A DNA stretch of 64,000 nucleotides from JAJFFW01 sp039187035. GTDB lineage: Bacteria; Pseudomonadota; Alphaproteobacteria; Caulobacterales; Parvularculaceae. The position numbers and the translations under genes are program-made. Position 1 is the stretch's first letter; every line of letters starts with the position of its first letter. The DNA lies in the NCBI GenBank assembly GCA_039187035.1, contig JBCCZS010000001.1, positions 1 to 64,000 of the forward strand. Direction: 5' to 3'. The notes under the pieces were generated by a model. It was given only the letters and a program-made list of their open reading frames with translations. It had not been told where the DNA came from and did not search any database. Shown here piece after piece: positions 41,156 through 49,715 of this stretch.

Positions 41156-43732
41156 ATGGGGCTGACTGTCCGTAACCGCCGGGCGACGTCCGCGCTGTGC
41201 AGCGTCGCGTCGTGTCTGGCTTTAGCGACGGCGACGCCCGCCGCCGTCGCGCAAGAACCCGTCGATGCGGCCGCCGCCGCGCCAATCGACATTCCGGCGG
41301 GGCCGTTGGGAAATGCGATCAACAGCATCGTCCGGATTTACGGCGTCAACGTGCTCGTCGATGAATCCCTCGTCGAAGGACGCGACGCGCCGGCCGTTTC
41401 CGGCGAATTGACGATCAACGGCGCGCTTGATGCGCTGCTCGCCGGCTCGGGCCTCGAGGCGACATACCTCACGGACGGAACCGTCGTTATCGCCCGACAA
41501 CGCGCCGCGACGGACGCCGATGCGCCCGTCGACGCCGAGGTCCGAACCGCCGATACGATCGTCGTGACCGGCCAAAAGCGCGAACGCACGCTCCTGGAAA
41601 GCGACGTGTCGGCGACGGTGCTCGGCGCCCGCGATATCGAGGAGTTGCGCCTTCGCGACATCCGCCGGCTCGACGACGTCGTCCCCAACGTGCAGTTCGC
41701 CCAGGGCAGCCAGGTGAGCCCGGTGTTCGCCTCGATCCGGGGCATTGAATCAAACCCCGCCATCGTCAACCGCGCCGCCATTTACATCGACGGCGTGCCG
41801 TTTCGCGAGTTGAGCAACGCGGTGCTCGACCAGATTGAATCGATCGAGGTTCTGCGCGGCCCGCAATCGACGCTCTACGGCGCCAATAGCGAGGCGGGGC
41901 TGTTCATCATCAACTCCCGGCAGCCGACCGAGGCGTTTGAAGCCGAATTTCGCGCCGACGCGTCTGCTTATAATGGCGACTACGCCTATAATTTCAGCGG
42001 ATTTGCGGGCGGGCCGCTGATCGAAGACACGCTCTTCGGTTCGGTCGTCGTCAGCTACACGAACGAGGACTCGTTCTTACAAAATCCGTTCGCGCCCGAG
42101 GTCTCCACGGCTGAAATACGAGATACGTTCGTCCAGGGGCGGCTCACCTTCACGCCGAACGACAGCCTAACGATTAAAGCGACAGCCTACTATCTCGATG
42201 TCGAGGCGCCGGGCTTGTATGAAGGGGCGTTCGCGCCCATCGACACTGCGGCGTTTGACGACAACATCGCCTTCGATCCGTTCACGCAGCAAGTTCTCGG
42301 GCCGTATATCGACGTCTTCCACGAGGGTCGCGAAATCGGCGATTGGGAGTTCTTCAGCGACACCGATCAATTGACCGAAGAGCGCGACGTCGTCGCCGGG
42401 TTCAGCCTGACCCAGGACGTGGGCGACGGCAAGATCGACCTTGCGGCGTCCTATTCAAATCTTGATGCGGACAGTTTTGGACTTGATATCGACTTCTCGG
42501 CCTTCCCGCTCCAGGTCGGCTTCGCCAATGACGAGTTGACGGTCTGGTCCGGCGAGCTTCGTTACACGTCCCCCGACAGCGACGTTTTCGAATACATCGT
42601 AGGCGTCTCTTTCTACAAGGACGAACGCGTTAGCGAGCGAAACGTGACCTTCGCCGACCCGTTCAACGGCGGGTTCTTGCCGTTTGACGAAATCCCGGAA
42701 TTGTTCGCCGAGAGCGAAGATTACGCCGTGTTCGGATCGGGGAGTTTCGGCTTAGGGGCGCCGGGGCTTAAAGGGACGATCGGGCTGCGTTACGACAACG
42801 CGACCCGGCGCGCGAGCCAGGAGGGCTATGAAGTCACGTTCGGTCAGCAGACGCTCTTTTTGTTGGACGCGGAAGGCGAGACGACCTTCGAGCAATGGTT
42901 GCCGCGGTTTTCCGTGAACTACGAAGCGAGCGACCGGTTCAGCGTTTTTGCAAGCGCGTCGCGCGGATACATTCCCGGGGGGTTCAACATCGCGGCGTCG
43001 GCTGATCCGACCGTTGCGGAGGATATCTTCCGCTTCGACGAAGAGAAGATCTGGAATTATGAGATCGGCGTGAAGACCATTTTTCCGGACGGCCGCGGGT
43101 ACCTCAACGCCGCCGTCTTTTACATCGAGTCCGACGGGTGGCAGGAAGTGCAGCTTCTAACGGACCCGGTCACGGGATCGATTACGACGCCCACGTTTTT
43201 GTCCGCCGACGCCGACATCGTCAGCAAGGGTTTTGAAATCGAAGGGGTTTATCGCCCGATCAACAATCTCAAAATCAGCGCAAGCTTCGGATATACCGAT
43301 GCGGAGTATCGAAACTTCGACTTCGAGGTCGGCGCGCGGGGGCAAATCGCTCAGATTGAAGATCTGAGCGGCGCCGGGGTGAAACTCGTTCCGGAATATG
43401 ACCTCAACGTGTCCGCGCTCTATGAATTTAGTTGGGGCGGTTATGTCCGCGGCGAAATCAACGGCCAGGGCGACATGCCCTTGGAGGAACGCACGCGCGA
43501 AATCGACCCGTTCGCCGATCGGGCGGTGCAAGAAGCGGTGACGCGCTTTAATCTCTACGCCGGTTATGAAACGGCCGGATATTCCCTTTCCGTCTTCGCT
43601 GAAAATATCACCGACGAACGCGTCGTTTCCGGCCTGGCGTTTCAAAACCTCTTCTTCGGGAATGACGGCACGTTTTACGGCCCGCTCGACGCCCCGCGGG
43701 TCGTGGGCGTCGAAGTCGAGGCGCGTTTTTAG
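41156..43732 (+). CDS. TonB-dependent receptor with N-terminal STN signalling domain
   Basis: 858 residues. Signal peptide to about 32 (ATPAAVAQE), STN domain about 43-115 (IDIPAGPLGNAINSIVRIYGVNVLVDES, VSGELTINGALDALLAGSGL), TonB box ADTIVVTGQKRERTL at about 132. Plug with FASIRGIESNPAIVNRAAIYIDGVPF and IEVLRGPQSTLYGANSEAGLFIINSRQP, which is closer to catabolic receptors than to siderophore receptors. The barrel includes FASASRGYIPGGFNIA and ends VEVEARF. Receptor, FecR and sigma share one strand and order with the triad at 95-4360, but plug and barrel sequences differ strongly, so ligands probably differ. AGGGG lies 9 nt before the start. Confidence 0.92.
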   Translation: MGLTVRNRRATSALCSVASCLALATATPAAVAQEPVDAAAAAPIDIPAGPLGNAINSIVRIYGVNVLVDESLVEGRDAPAVSGELTINGALDALLAGSGLEATYLTDGTVVIARQRAATDADAPVDAEVRTADTIVVTGQKRERTLLESDVSATVLGARDIEELRLRDIRRLDDVVPNVQFAQGSQVSPVFASIRGIESNPAIVNRAAIYIDGVPFRELSNAVLDQIESIEVLRGPQSTLYGANSEAGLFIINSRQPTEAFEAEFRADASAYNGDYAYNFSGFAGGPLIEDTLFGSVVVSYTNEDSFLQNPFAPEVSTAEIRDTFVQGRLTFTPNDSLTIKATAYYLDVEAPGLYEGAFAPIDTAAFDDNIAFDPFTQQVLGPYIDVFHEGREIGDWEFFSDTDQLTEERDVVAGFSLTQDVGDGKIDLAASYSNLDADSFGLDIDFSAFPLQVGFANDELTVWSGELRYTSPDSDVFEYIVGVSFYKDERVSERNVTFADPFNGGFLPFDEIPELFAESEDYAVFGSGSFGLGAPGLKGTIGLRYDNATRRASQEGYEVTFGQQTLFLLDAEGETTFEQWLPRFSVNYEASDRFSVFASASRGYIPGGFNIAASADPTVAEDIFRFDEEKIWNYEIGVKTIFPDGRGYLNAAVFYIESDGWQEVQLLTDPVTGSITTPTFLSADADIVSKGFEIEGVYRPINNLKISASFGYTDAEYRNFDFEVGARGQIAQIEDLSGAGVKLVPEYDLNVSALYEFSWGGYVRGEINGQGDMPLEERTREIDPFADRAVQEAVTRFNLYAGYETAGYSLSVFAENITDERVVSGLAFQNLFFGNDGTFYGPLDAPRVVGVEVEARF

Positions 43733-43771
43733 GCGCCTTCCCGAGAAACGCCGTCCGTAAACCGCCCGGGT

Positions 43772-43798
43772 CGCCCGCCGCTGAGCCGGCGGCGGGCG
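43772..43798 (+). terminator. G/C-rich hairpin after the second STN receptor
   Basis: CGCCCGCCGC (43772-43781), 7-nt loop, GCGGCGGGCG (43789-43798): a perfect 10-bp stem 39 nt after the receptor stop. No T tract follows, so termination would be inefficient or Rho-assisted. Confidence 0.4.
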
Positions 43799-44153
43799 GC
43801 GGCGATGTCGTCGCCGTCGCACGGCGCGCCATAACCCTGTCGCGGACCGATTGTCGGCGCTGCTCGCCCCGGCCCGTTGCGGGCGGAGACCGGCGTCTTC
43901 CCGCCTGCGCGCCCGAAACGACGCGTTGTCCCGTCAATACGCCGACAATTTCGCCGCGGTCTGTCGACGCCGGCGGGGATATGCCCTAAGCATTTATGCA
44001 ATTGTGAGGCATTCTCAGATCAAGCGGTTCGCGACGGCGCGCCCGAAACGCCCGCGGGGAAGACGTAACGGGCGCCTGCGCCGTCGCATTCTCGGCGACG
44101 CGCGCGTTCATGCGCACGCGCGGATCGTCGGCGCGGCGGCCTGCGAAGGACCG

Positions 44154-44198
44154 CGCCCGATCCGTTTGCGCCCGATCCATTTGGGCCCGACCGGTTTG
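44154..44198. repeat. Three 15-bp tandem repeats upstream of the flavoprotein gene
   Basis: CGCCCGATCCGTTTG, CGCCCGATCCATTTG and GGCCCGACCGGTTTG follow head to tail, ending 167 nt before the flavoprotein ATG. Copies 1 and 2 differ at one base; copy 3 differs from copy 1 at three. Could be a regulator-binding array or simple slippage. Confidence 0.7.
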
Positions 44199-44365
44199 CG
44201 ACGACTGCGGATTATCGGCGGAGACGGAATAAGCAGCGTTCAACGCGCCGCTCGCCGCCGATGCCCCTGCGCGAGGCTTCACGATCGGCCCATGCGTCGT
44301 ATAGCCTTCGGGCGAATTTCGGATCCGCGTCGCGCGCTCGGGCGAACAACAGTAAAGCTGCACCC

Positions 44366-45433
44366 ATGACCATACATCCCGTTATCATAGTGGGCGCCGG
44401 GCCGGCCGGCGTCGGCGTCGCCTCGCTTCTGTCGCAATGCGCGATTCCCGCCCTGATTTTGGAACGAGGCGTGGTCGGTCAGAGCTTGCTGGATTGGCCG
44501 AAGGAGACGCGCTTCATTTCGCCGTCGTTCACCGGGAATTTCTTCGGCGCGGTCGACTTGAACGCCGTCACGCCGGGAAGCTCGCCCGCCTTCGGGTTGC
44601 AAGCCGAACACCCTTCCGGCCGTCAGTATACAAAATACTTAAGCGATTTGGTCGAACATTACGGCTTGAAGATCGACGAAGGCGTCGACGTCGAAGACGT
44701 TGACGTGGAGGACGACGGGCTCATTACGCTCTCCACAAACGAAGGCGAGGTGCGCTGCCGGGTGCTGATATGGGCCGGCGGCGAATTTCAGTATAAAAAG
44801 ACGATCCCCGGCACGGTGCGCGTCGGCTCGTCGTACAAAGATATTCCCGTCGGACGCCACGTCATTATCGGCGGTGCGGAAAGCGGCATGGAGACGGCCT
44901 ATAATCTGGTCAAATACGGCTCCACCGTCAGCGTCATCGACCCCGCCGCGCCTTGGGCCAAGCGCGTCAGCGATTCAAGTTACGGGCTGAGCCCCTTCAC
45001 CTTCGCGCGCGTGCGTTCGTTGCAGAAGGGCGGACAAGCCGAGTTCTTTGCAGAATTCGCCGAACATATCGGCGAAACTGAAGTGCGGACGAACAACCGC
45101 GTGTTCAATCTGGAACATCCGGCGATAGACGCGACCGGTTTCGACATTCGCCAAAGCCTCGCCGGAAAGCTCTTCGATTTTTCCGACGGCTACCCCGCGC
45201 TAACCGATCGCGACGAAAGCACGAAACATAAGAACGTCTATCTCGTCGGCCCGAACGTGCAGCACGAGAAGGCGATCTTCTGCTTCATCTACAAATACCG
45301 CCAGCGCTTCGCCGTCATCGTGCGCGAGATTTTGAGCCGTTGGGGCGAACAAAGTTCGGTTATCGACGAATACGCGGCCTCTAATTTTCTGCTCGATGAT
45401 TTGAGCTGCTGCGACGGGGAATGCGAATGCTAA
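44366..45433 (+). CDS. FAD/NAD(P)-dependent oxidoreductase with Cys-rich C-terminal tail
   Basis: 355 residues from ATG 44366, where the conserved sequence begins. Two dinucleotide motifs: VIIVGAGPAGVGVASLL (FAD, about 5-21) and HVIIGGAESGMETAYNLVKYG (NAD(P)H). LDWPKETRFISPSFTGNFFG, SGRQYTKYLSDLVEHY and NVYLVGPNVQHEKAIFCFIYKYRQRF recall YpdA/thioredoxin-reductase-like and flavin-monooxygenase-like enzymes, but there is no CxxC redox pair next to the cofactor. The last eight residues are CCDGECEC, a thiol cluster suited to binding a soft metal or metalloid. The ACR3-like transporter gene starts inside the end of this one (13-bp overlap). Some ars operons encode flavoproteins (ArsO), so metalloid chemistry is a reasonable inference. 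Confidence 0.8.
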   Translation: MTIHPVIIVGAGPAGVGVASLLSQCAIPALILERGVVGQSLLDWPKETRFISPSFTGNFFGAVDLNAVTPGSSPAFGLQAEHPSGRQYTKYLSDLVEHYGLKIDEGVDVEDVDVEDDGLITLSTNEGEVRCRVLIWAGGEFQYKKTIPGTVRVGSSYKDIPVGRHVIIGGAESGMETAYNLVKYGSTVSVIDPAAPWAKRVSDSSYGLSPFTFARVRSLQKGGQAEFFAEFAEHIGETEVRTNNRVFNLEHPAIDATGFDIRQSLAGKLFDFSDGYPALTDRDESTKHKNVYLVGPNVQHEKAIFCFIYKYRQRFAVIVREILSRWGEQSSVIDEYAASNFLLDDLSCCDGECEC

Positions 45434-46455
45434 GCGCGCCGTTGCAGACCGCGGCGGATTTCATGTCCGGGCGCGGCTCGTTGATCGCTTTGATTGCGGC
45501 GATCCTCTTCGGCTCGGCGTTCGGCATGGCGCGCCCCGAGGCCGGCGCCGCGCTTGCGGGCAATATCGACGCCACAATTTTGTTGCTCGTCTTTTTGCTG
45601 CTTTTTGAAGTGCGGATCGAGAATATCGTGTCGAGCCTCAACCGCGCCGGGTTTATCGGCGCGGCGTTGGTCGCCAACTTCATCATCATTCCCGTGCTCG
45701 GATTTGCGATCGCGTCGGTCTTCCTTGCCGGGCGCCCGCTGTTCGCCGTCGGTCTCGTGATTTATTTCATGGCCCCGTGTACGGACTGGTTTTTGGGCTT
45801 CACGCGGCTTGCGAAAGGCAACACCGCGCTCGGCGCCGCGCTGTTGCCGATCAACATGATCGTCCAGCTTCTGCTGTATCCGTTCTATCTGCAGCTCTTC
45901 GGAATCGACGCGGTTGAAAAGAGCGCGGGCGCCGTCTTTCAGACGTTAGGCCAATGGTTCCTCGCCCCGCTCGTCGCGGCGGCCGTTTTCCGTTTTTTGG
46001 CCGACCGGCTTTTCTCCGAGCGTTTGGCTCAACAGGTTCAATCCGCCGTTTCGATCGTTGTGCCGGTGTTGTTGGCGGTTTTGGTCGGCCAGATCGCCGC
46101 CGCCAATATTGAGACGTTGACGGCGAACGTCGGCGTTTTCCCGCTTATCCTCGGTGCAATCTTTCTCTTCTTTGTACTGACCTATTTCTTGAGCGAAGCG
46201 ATTTCGAAGCTCATGCGGTTGCGCTACGAGGATCGCGTGCTCATGACGATGACGACCGCCGCCCGCAACGCGCCGCTCATGCTTGCGCTGACGATCGCGG
46301 TGATCCCCGATCAGCCGACGATCTACGCGGCCATCGTTATCGGCATGCTTATCGAGCTCCCGCATTTGGTGGCGTTGAAGACGATCCTCGTGCGCCGCCG
46401 CGCGGCGACGGACGCCGCCGTCGCGACGTTCGGCGGGGAGCCCTTGGCCCGGTAA
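45421..46455 (+). CDS. ACR3 / bile-acid-sodium-symporter-type membrane transporter
   Basis: 344 residues, about ten membrane helices. The signature is FMAPCTDWFLGFTRLAKGNTALGAALLPINMIVQLLLYP. Its Cys120 in a Pro-Cys-Thr turn corresponds to the Cys essential for arsenite export in ACR3 proteins, although the following residues (DWFLGF) differ from true ACR3 (AMVFVWS). The family fold is firm. Arsenite, antimonite or an organic anion are all possible substrates. The start (ATG 45421 or 45427) lies within the flavoprotein gene, giving translational coupling, and the 73-residue protein follows after 54 bp. No arsR, arsC or other ars gene is nearby. Confidence 0.82.
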   Translation: MRMLSAPLQTAADFMSGRGSLIALIAAILFGSAFGMARPEAGAALAGNIDATILLLVFLLLFEVRIENIVSSLNRAGFIGAALVANFIIIPVLGFAIASVFLAGRPLFAVGLVIYFMAPCTDWFLGFTRLAKGNTALGAALLPINMIVQLLLYPFYLQLFGIDAVEKSAGAVFQTLGQWFLAPLVAAAVFRFLADRLFSERLAQQVQSAVSIVVPVLLAVLVGQIAAANIETLTANVGVFPLILGAIFLFFVLTYFLSEAISKLMRLRYEDRVLMTMTTAARNAPLMLALTIAVIPDQPTIYAAIVIGMLIELPHLVALKTILVRRRAATDAAVATFGGEPLAR

Positions 46456-46509
46456 AGCCGGCGCAACGAATGTCCTCGCAGCCGAGGAACAGCTTGGAGG
46501 TTAGGCGCC

Positions 46510-46731
46510 ATGATCTCAGATCAACGATCATTTGAGACGTATGACGACTGGAAGCACTGCATCACCGTGTTGTGCGGCATCCCGCTCACCGCGCCTTACA
46601 TACAAGACCGCCTGCAAACGCTTCGCGATCCTTCGGACTACGGAACGCAGAAATTCATCGCCACCTGGGGCGAGGGGCATCTTCAGCGCGTTATCGGTTG
46701 GTTCGAACAGGCCGAGCGCGACTATCGATAG
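46510..46731 (+). CDS. Small protein (73 aa) of unknown function in the ACR3-like operon
   Basis: GGAGG sits 10 nt before ATG 46510. The composition is that of a real soluble protein rather than a shadow frame: SFETYDDWKHCITVLCGIPLTAPYIQDRLQTLRDPSDYGTQKFIATWGEGHLQRVIGWFEQAERDYR shows a regular helical pattern, three Trp, and two Cys (about 17 and 22) spaced CITVLC. I do not recognise a family. Being third in line after the Cys-tailed flavoprotein and the transporter, it is probably a functional partner, for example a carrier or regulator of the transported ligand (inference). Confidence 0.7.
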   Translation: MISDQRSFETYDDWKHCITVLCGIPLTAPYIQDRLQTLRDPSDYGTQKFIATWGEGHLQRVIGWFEQAERDYR

Positions 46732-47241
46732 CGATACGGATGAGCGGTCGCCGAACGGCGCTTGGAGACGTCTACAAGCGTACTCGCGGCGCTCACGGCC
46801 CAAGCGGGCTTTCCCGGCGCCAGCGCGCCGGCGAGACGCGTAATCCTTGCGGCGTCTCTCCAAATACGCCGGCGATCAAAACCGCGCCGGCGACTTGAAG
46901 CCGGTTTTAGACGGCCGCGCCGGTCGATCGGCTTGATGTCGGTGCAAAGCCAAGGCGCTGAGCGAACCGGTCCGGCTACCCGGGGCGTCGCCTCTCGGCT
47001 TGGCTCCAGCGGCGTTTCGGCCGTCGGTTCCCGGCTGACCGTTGCGGGTACGGCCCCGGATTCGCCCCGGGTTCCCTCTTAGCCTTCATCGCGAAGGCGC
47101 CGTCAGGCGCAGGCGGTCTTGCACGCTCGCCGGCAAGTCAATAGCTCTCGCAGGCGTGTTGCAGAAACGCACGCCCGATAACGGGGCGGGCGCAAGGCGC
47201 TTCGCCGGAGCCTGCGCCGAGGCGGGAAAGCAGAGATCGAT
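46732..47241. other. Non-coding stretch, no gene seen
   Basis: 510 bp between the 73-residue protein and the C45 acyltransferase. The translations are shadow-like in all frames. No convincing terminator, repeat or RNA element noticed. Confidence 0.45.
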
Positions 47242-48345
47242 ATGGACCTTCCTTGTTTCACCGTGACCGGCGACCCGGACGAAATGGGTCGTCAGTACGG
47301 ATCGCTTTGCGGAGACCGCATTCATGCGTTCGTCTCCAACAGGATGTCGGCGGTCGAGGCGTACCTTGGGGACAGGGGGTTTAACGGCACGTCCGAGCTG
47401 ATCGAAGCGGGCGCGCGGTGCCTGGAGATCGTCGGCGCGTTCGATCCGCGGGGGAGCCGGGAACACCGGGCGATCGCCGAGGGCGCGCAGATTGATCCGG
47501 TTCGCTTGTTCACCGCCGCCAACATGACCGACGTTCGCGACGTCATCATTCTCCCTGGCGATCCCGACGTCTTAGAAGACGAAGGCTGTACGGCCGCGCT
47601 CTTGCCGCCCGACGTCACCTCGGGGGGCGCGAGCCTCCAAGGACAGACTTGGGATCTCAACCCGCCGGACGTCCAATACGTGATCGCGCTTCATCAGATC
47701 CCGGACGCGGGGCCGGAGACATGGACGGTCACGTGCGCCGGGTGTCAGACGCTCATGGGCATGAACGAGCATGGCGTGACGGTCGGCACCACCAACCTCA
47801 AGACCCGGGGCGCCCGGGTGGGCGTACCATACCTCTCGGTTCTTCATCTGGCGCTTCGGCAAACGTCGCTGGAAGCCGCGAGCGCCGTGGTGGAAAACGC
47901 CCCCGTCGCCGGCAGCCATTCCTATTGGATCGGCGACAAGAGCCGCGCGATCGAATGGGAACGCACGCCGACCGCCGCTTACGCCCGGACGACGGAAAAC
48001 GGGGCGCTCGTGCGCTCAAACCACTGCCTTTTCGATGAGAACATACGGCTTGAAACGGATCTTTCGGAAAGCACCCATGCGCGGTTTGACCGGATGCGCA
48101 CGCTGATCGACCAGTCCGATCGCCACACGACGGCGTCGATGATCGAGATGTTCGCCGACCGGTCCGACGGCCGTTTGGGCGTCAACCGGTTTCCGGAGGA
48201 CCAATCGGGCGCGGCGACGAACGCCGTCGTCGCCATGAACCCCGCCTTTTTGGTGTTCCGCGCCTGCCGGGGTAACGCGTTTAATGGGGTTTGGACGACG
48301 CTTCGCTTCGAACGCGCGCCCCGCGCGCGCGGCGGCGCGGGCTAA
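47242..48345 (+). CDS. C45-family autoproteolytic acyltransferase/amidohydrolase
   Basis: 367 residues resembling acyl-CoA:6-aminopenicillanic-acid acyltransferase-type Ntn hydrolases. Early GDPDEMGRQYGSLCGDRIHAF and IAEGAQIDPVRLFTAANMTDV are typical. The expected self-cleavage site is before Cys116 in LEDEGCTAALL, making Cys116 the new N-terminal nucleophile. LQGQTWDLNPP, MGMNEHGVTVGTTNL and VRSNHCLFDE are the other family blocks. Likely role: hydrolysis or transfer of an acyl amide, substrate unknown. No signal peptide. The stop overlaps the stop of sbtB on the other strand by 4 bp (tail to tail). Confidence 0.82.
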   Translation: MDLPCFTVTGDPDEMGRQYGSLCGDRIHAFVSNRMSAVEAYLGDRGFNGTSELIEAGARCLEIVGAFDPRGSREHRAIAEGAQIDPVRLFTAANMTDVRDVIILPGDPDVLEDEGCTAALLPPDVTSGGASLQGQTWDLNPPDVQYVIALHQIPDAGPETWTVTCAGCQTLMGMNEHGVTVGTTNLKTRGARVGVPYLSVLHLALRQTSLEAASAVVENAPVAGSHSYWIGDKSRAIEWERTPTAAYARTTENGALVRSNHCLFDENIRLETDLSESTHARFDRMRTLIDQSDRHTTASMIEMFADRSDGRLGVNRFPEDQSGAATNAVVAMNPAFLVFRACRGNAFNGVWTTLRFERAPRARGGAG

Positions 48346-48656
48346 AACTTCTCTTTTTGAATGACTTCGATCGGCGACAGGTAGACGATGCCGGAATACT
48401 CGCTGAAATAACTGTCGGCGATTTCGGTCGCCAGCGCCCGCGCCACGTCGTCTTTCGCGAAGATCGCTTCGATCCGGATGATCGAAAAGGCCTTGACCAC
48501 GGTTGCTCTGTCGCCGGAGCGAAGGAAATGCTCGCCCTTCCCGCTCCCGTCGACGATCGTGTAGCCCGTCGCGCCGGCGGCTTCGATCTTCGCGATCAGG
48601 CTTTTTTGGAGAAGGCGCTCGGCGACGATCGTGATTTTGCTAGCTGGGTGAAACAT
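48342..48656 (-). CDS. sbtB: SbtB-like PII signalling protein
   Basis: 104 residues with PII-like fold: ASKITIVAERLLQKSLIAKIEAAGATGYTIVDGSGKGE, the T-loop region HFLRSGDRATVVKAFSIIRIEAIFAKDDVARALATEIADSYFSEYSGIVYLSPIEVIQ. It is encoded 27 bp behind sbtA, the arrangement of the cyanobacterial bicarbonate system, where SbtB trimers bind adenyl nucleotides and close the SbtA transporter. The Cys-containing C-terminal redox extension of cyanobacterial SbtB is absent; the chain ends IEVIQKEKF. Regulation of SbtA by adenylate state is therefore inferred, redox control is not expected. Confidence 0.85.
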   Translation of the reverse strand: MFHPASKITIVAERLLQKSLIAKIEAAGATGYTIVDGSGKGEHFLRSGDRATVVKAFSIIRIEAIFAKDDVARALATEIADSYFSEYSGIVYLSPIEVIQKEKF

Positions 48657-48683
48657 AGATCCTTCCGTAGGCGCTTGCAGCGA

Positions 48684-49715
48684 TCACGCGAAAACAATCT
48701 CTGAGAGGGCGACGAAAAACGGGATGCAGACGGCGATCGCCACCGGCGTCCCGACGCTCGTCGACGAACCGATATAGGCGGCGGGATTTGCGCTTGGAAT
48801 GCCGGCCCGCAAGGTGGGCGGCCCCGAGATGTCGGAATTCGACGCCGCGATAACCGCAAGGATCACGGCGCCGCCCGGACTGAAGCCCACGGTTTCGTGC
48901 GCGATCCAGCCGAGCCCGAAACCGATGAAACCGTGCACGATCGGCGCGACGACGGCGTAAAGCAGATACCAATGCGCCACGCGGCGCAGCTCCGCCAATC
49001 GCGACCAGGCCTCCATTCCCATGATCAGCATCAAAATGGAGAGAAAGCCCCGAAACAAGGGCTTATAGAATTCCTCGTGAACGGATGCGGGTTGGGCGAC
49101 CAGCCCCAAAACCAGCCCCAAAATAAGCGCGGACAGTGCGGAGCCCTGCAAACTGTCGACGACGATGCTCCTGACGCCAATGTTTTCCGATCGCGCCGCT
49201 TTCCGGACCTTTCCCGACGCCGATCCCAGTCGCGCAAGCACGATCGCCAACACTAACGCGGGGATGTCCATGAACGGATAGAGCGCGGGCGCCCAGGCTT
49301 CAAAGTCGATCGCCCGCTCGTCGAGGACGATCATCGCGGCCGCAAGCGTTGAAGCGCTGACCGCGCCGAAAAGCCCCGACGTCGCCAAGGCGTCCGCGCG
49401 GCTAACGCCCGGCAGCCGCATCAGCGTGACGAGGCCGATAAGAACGCACGCGCAGCCCGCGACCGCCGCAAAGAGCGCCGGCAGCGCCAGCGCGCCCAGG
49501 TTGGCCTCGCGGATCTCCATCCCGCCCTCAAGCCCGATCGACATGAGCAGTATAAAGACGATAAAGCGATAGATCGCGTCGGGAATGGAGAGCCGGCTCC
49601 CCGTGGCCCCCAAAGCCATCCCGCCGAGGAGAAACGCAAGCGTCGGCGATCGCAACTGCGCCAGAAAATTCTCACCAAACGATAGGGCGAAATCCACGGC
49701 GACCTCAGCGTACAT
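48684..49715 (-). CDS. sbtA: SbtA-type sodium-dependent bicarbonate transporter
   Basis: 343 residues, about ten membrane helices in two inverted halves. Recognisable blocks: LRSPTLAFLLGGMALGATGSRLSIPDAIYRFIVFILLMSIGLEGG, TSGLFGAVSASTLAAAM, LMLIMGMEAWSRL, and AVIAASNSDISGPPTLRAGIPSANPAAYIGSSTSVGTPVAIAVCIPFF, the last being the SbtA substrate/Na+ site region. ATG 49715 is used because residues from 49835 to there are not membrane-like and match nothing. Together with SbtB it would import bicarbonate with Na+ for carboxylations or pH balance. No Rubisco or carboxysome gene is in the window, so autotrophy is not implied. Confidence 0.88.
   Translation of the reverse strand: MYAEVAVDFALSFGENFLAQLRSPTLAFLLGGMALGATGSRLSIPDAIYRFIVFILLMSIGLEGGMEIREANLGALALPALFAAVAGCACVLIGLVTLMRLPGVSRADALATSGLFGAVSASTLAAAMIVLDERAIDFEAWAPALYPFMDIPALVLAIVLARLGSASGKVRKAARSENIGVRSIVVDSLQGSALSALILGLVLGLVAQPASVHEEFYKPLFRGFLSILMLIMGMEAWSRLAELRRVAHWYLLYAVVAPIVHGFIGFGLGWIAHETVGFSPGGAVILAVIAASNSDISGPPTLRAGIPSANPAAYIGSSTSVGTPVAIAVCIPFFVALSEIVFA

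Larger units (their letters stand above)
43733..44365. other. Long non-coding leader region before the flavoprotein operon
   Basis: 633 bp. It contains a strong G/C hairpin (43772-43798), an AT-richer patch around 43986-44035 with TGAG-GCATT-CTCA and GCAT-TT-ATGC dyads, and three 15-bp tandem repeats (44154-44198). A frame is open across part of it (43851-44369), but its Arg/Ala-rich translation resembles a shadow. A promoter near 44000 would give a leader of over 300 nt. Confidence 0.5.

Noticed and set aside
43851..44369. Open frame before the flavoprotein gene
   Set aside because: Composition is shadow-like and it runs through the tandem repeats; the flavoprotein's own family similarity starts at 44366.
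44366..46731. Calling the unit an arsenic-resistance operon outright
   Set aside because: No ArsR, ArsC or ArsM is present and the transporter differs from true ACR3 around its Cys, so the ligand is open.
48342..49715. SbtA/SbtB taken as proof of autotrophic carbon concentration
   Set aside because: No Rubisco, carboxysome or phosphoribulokinase gene is visible; bicarbonate uptake has other uses.
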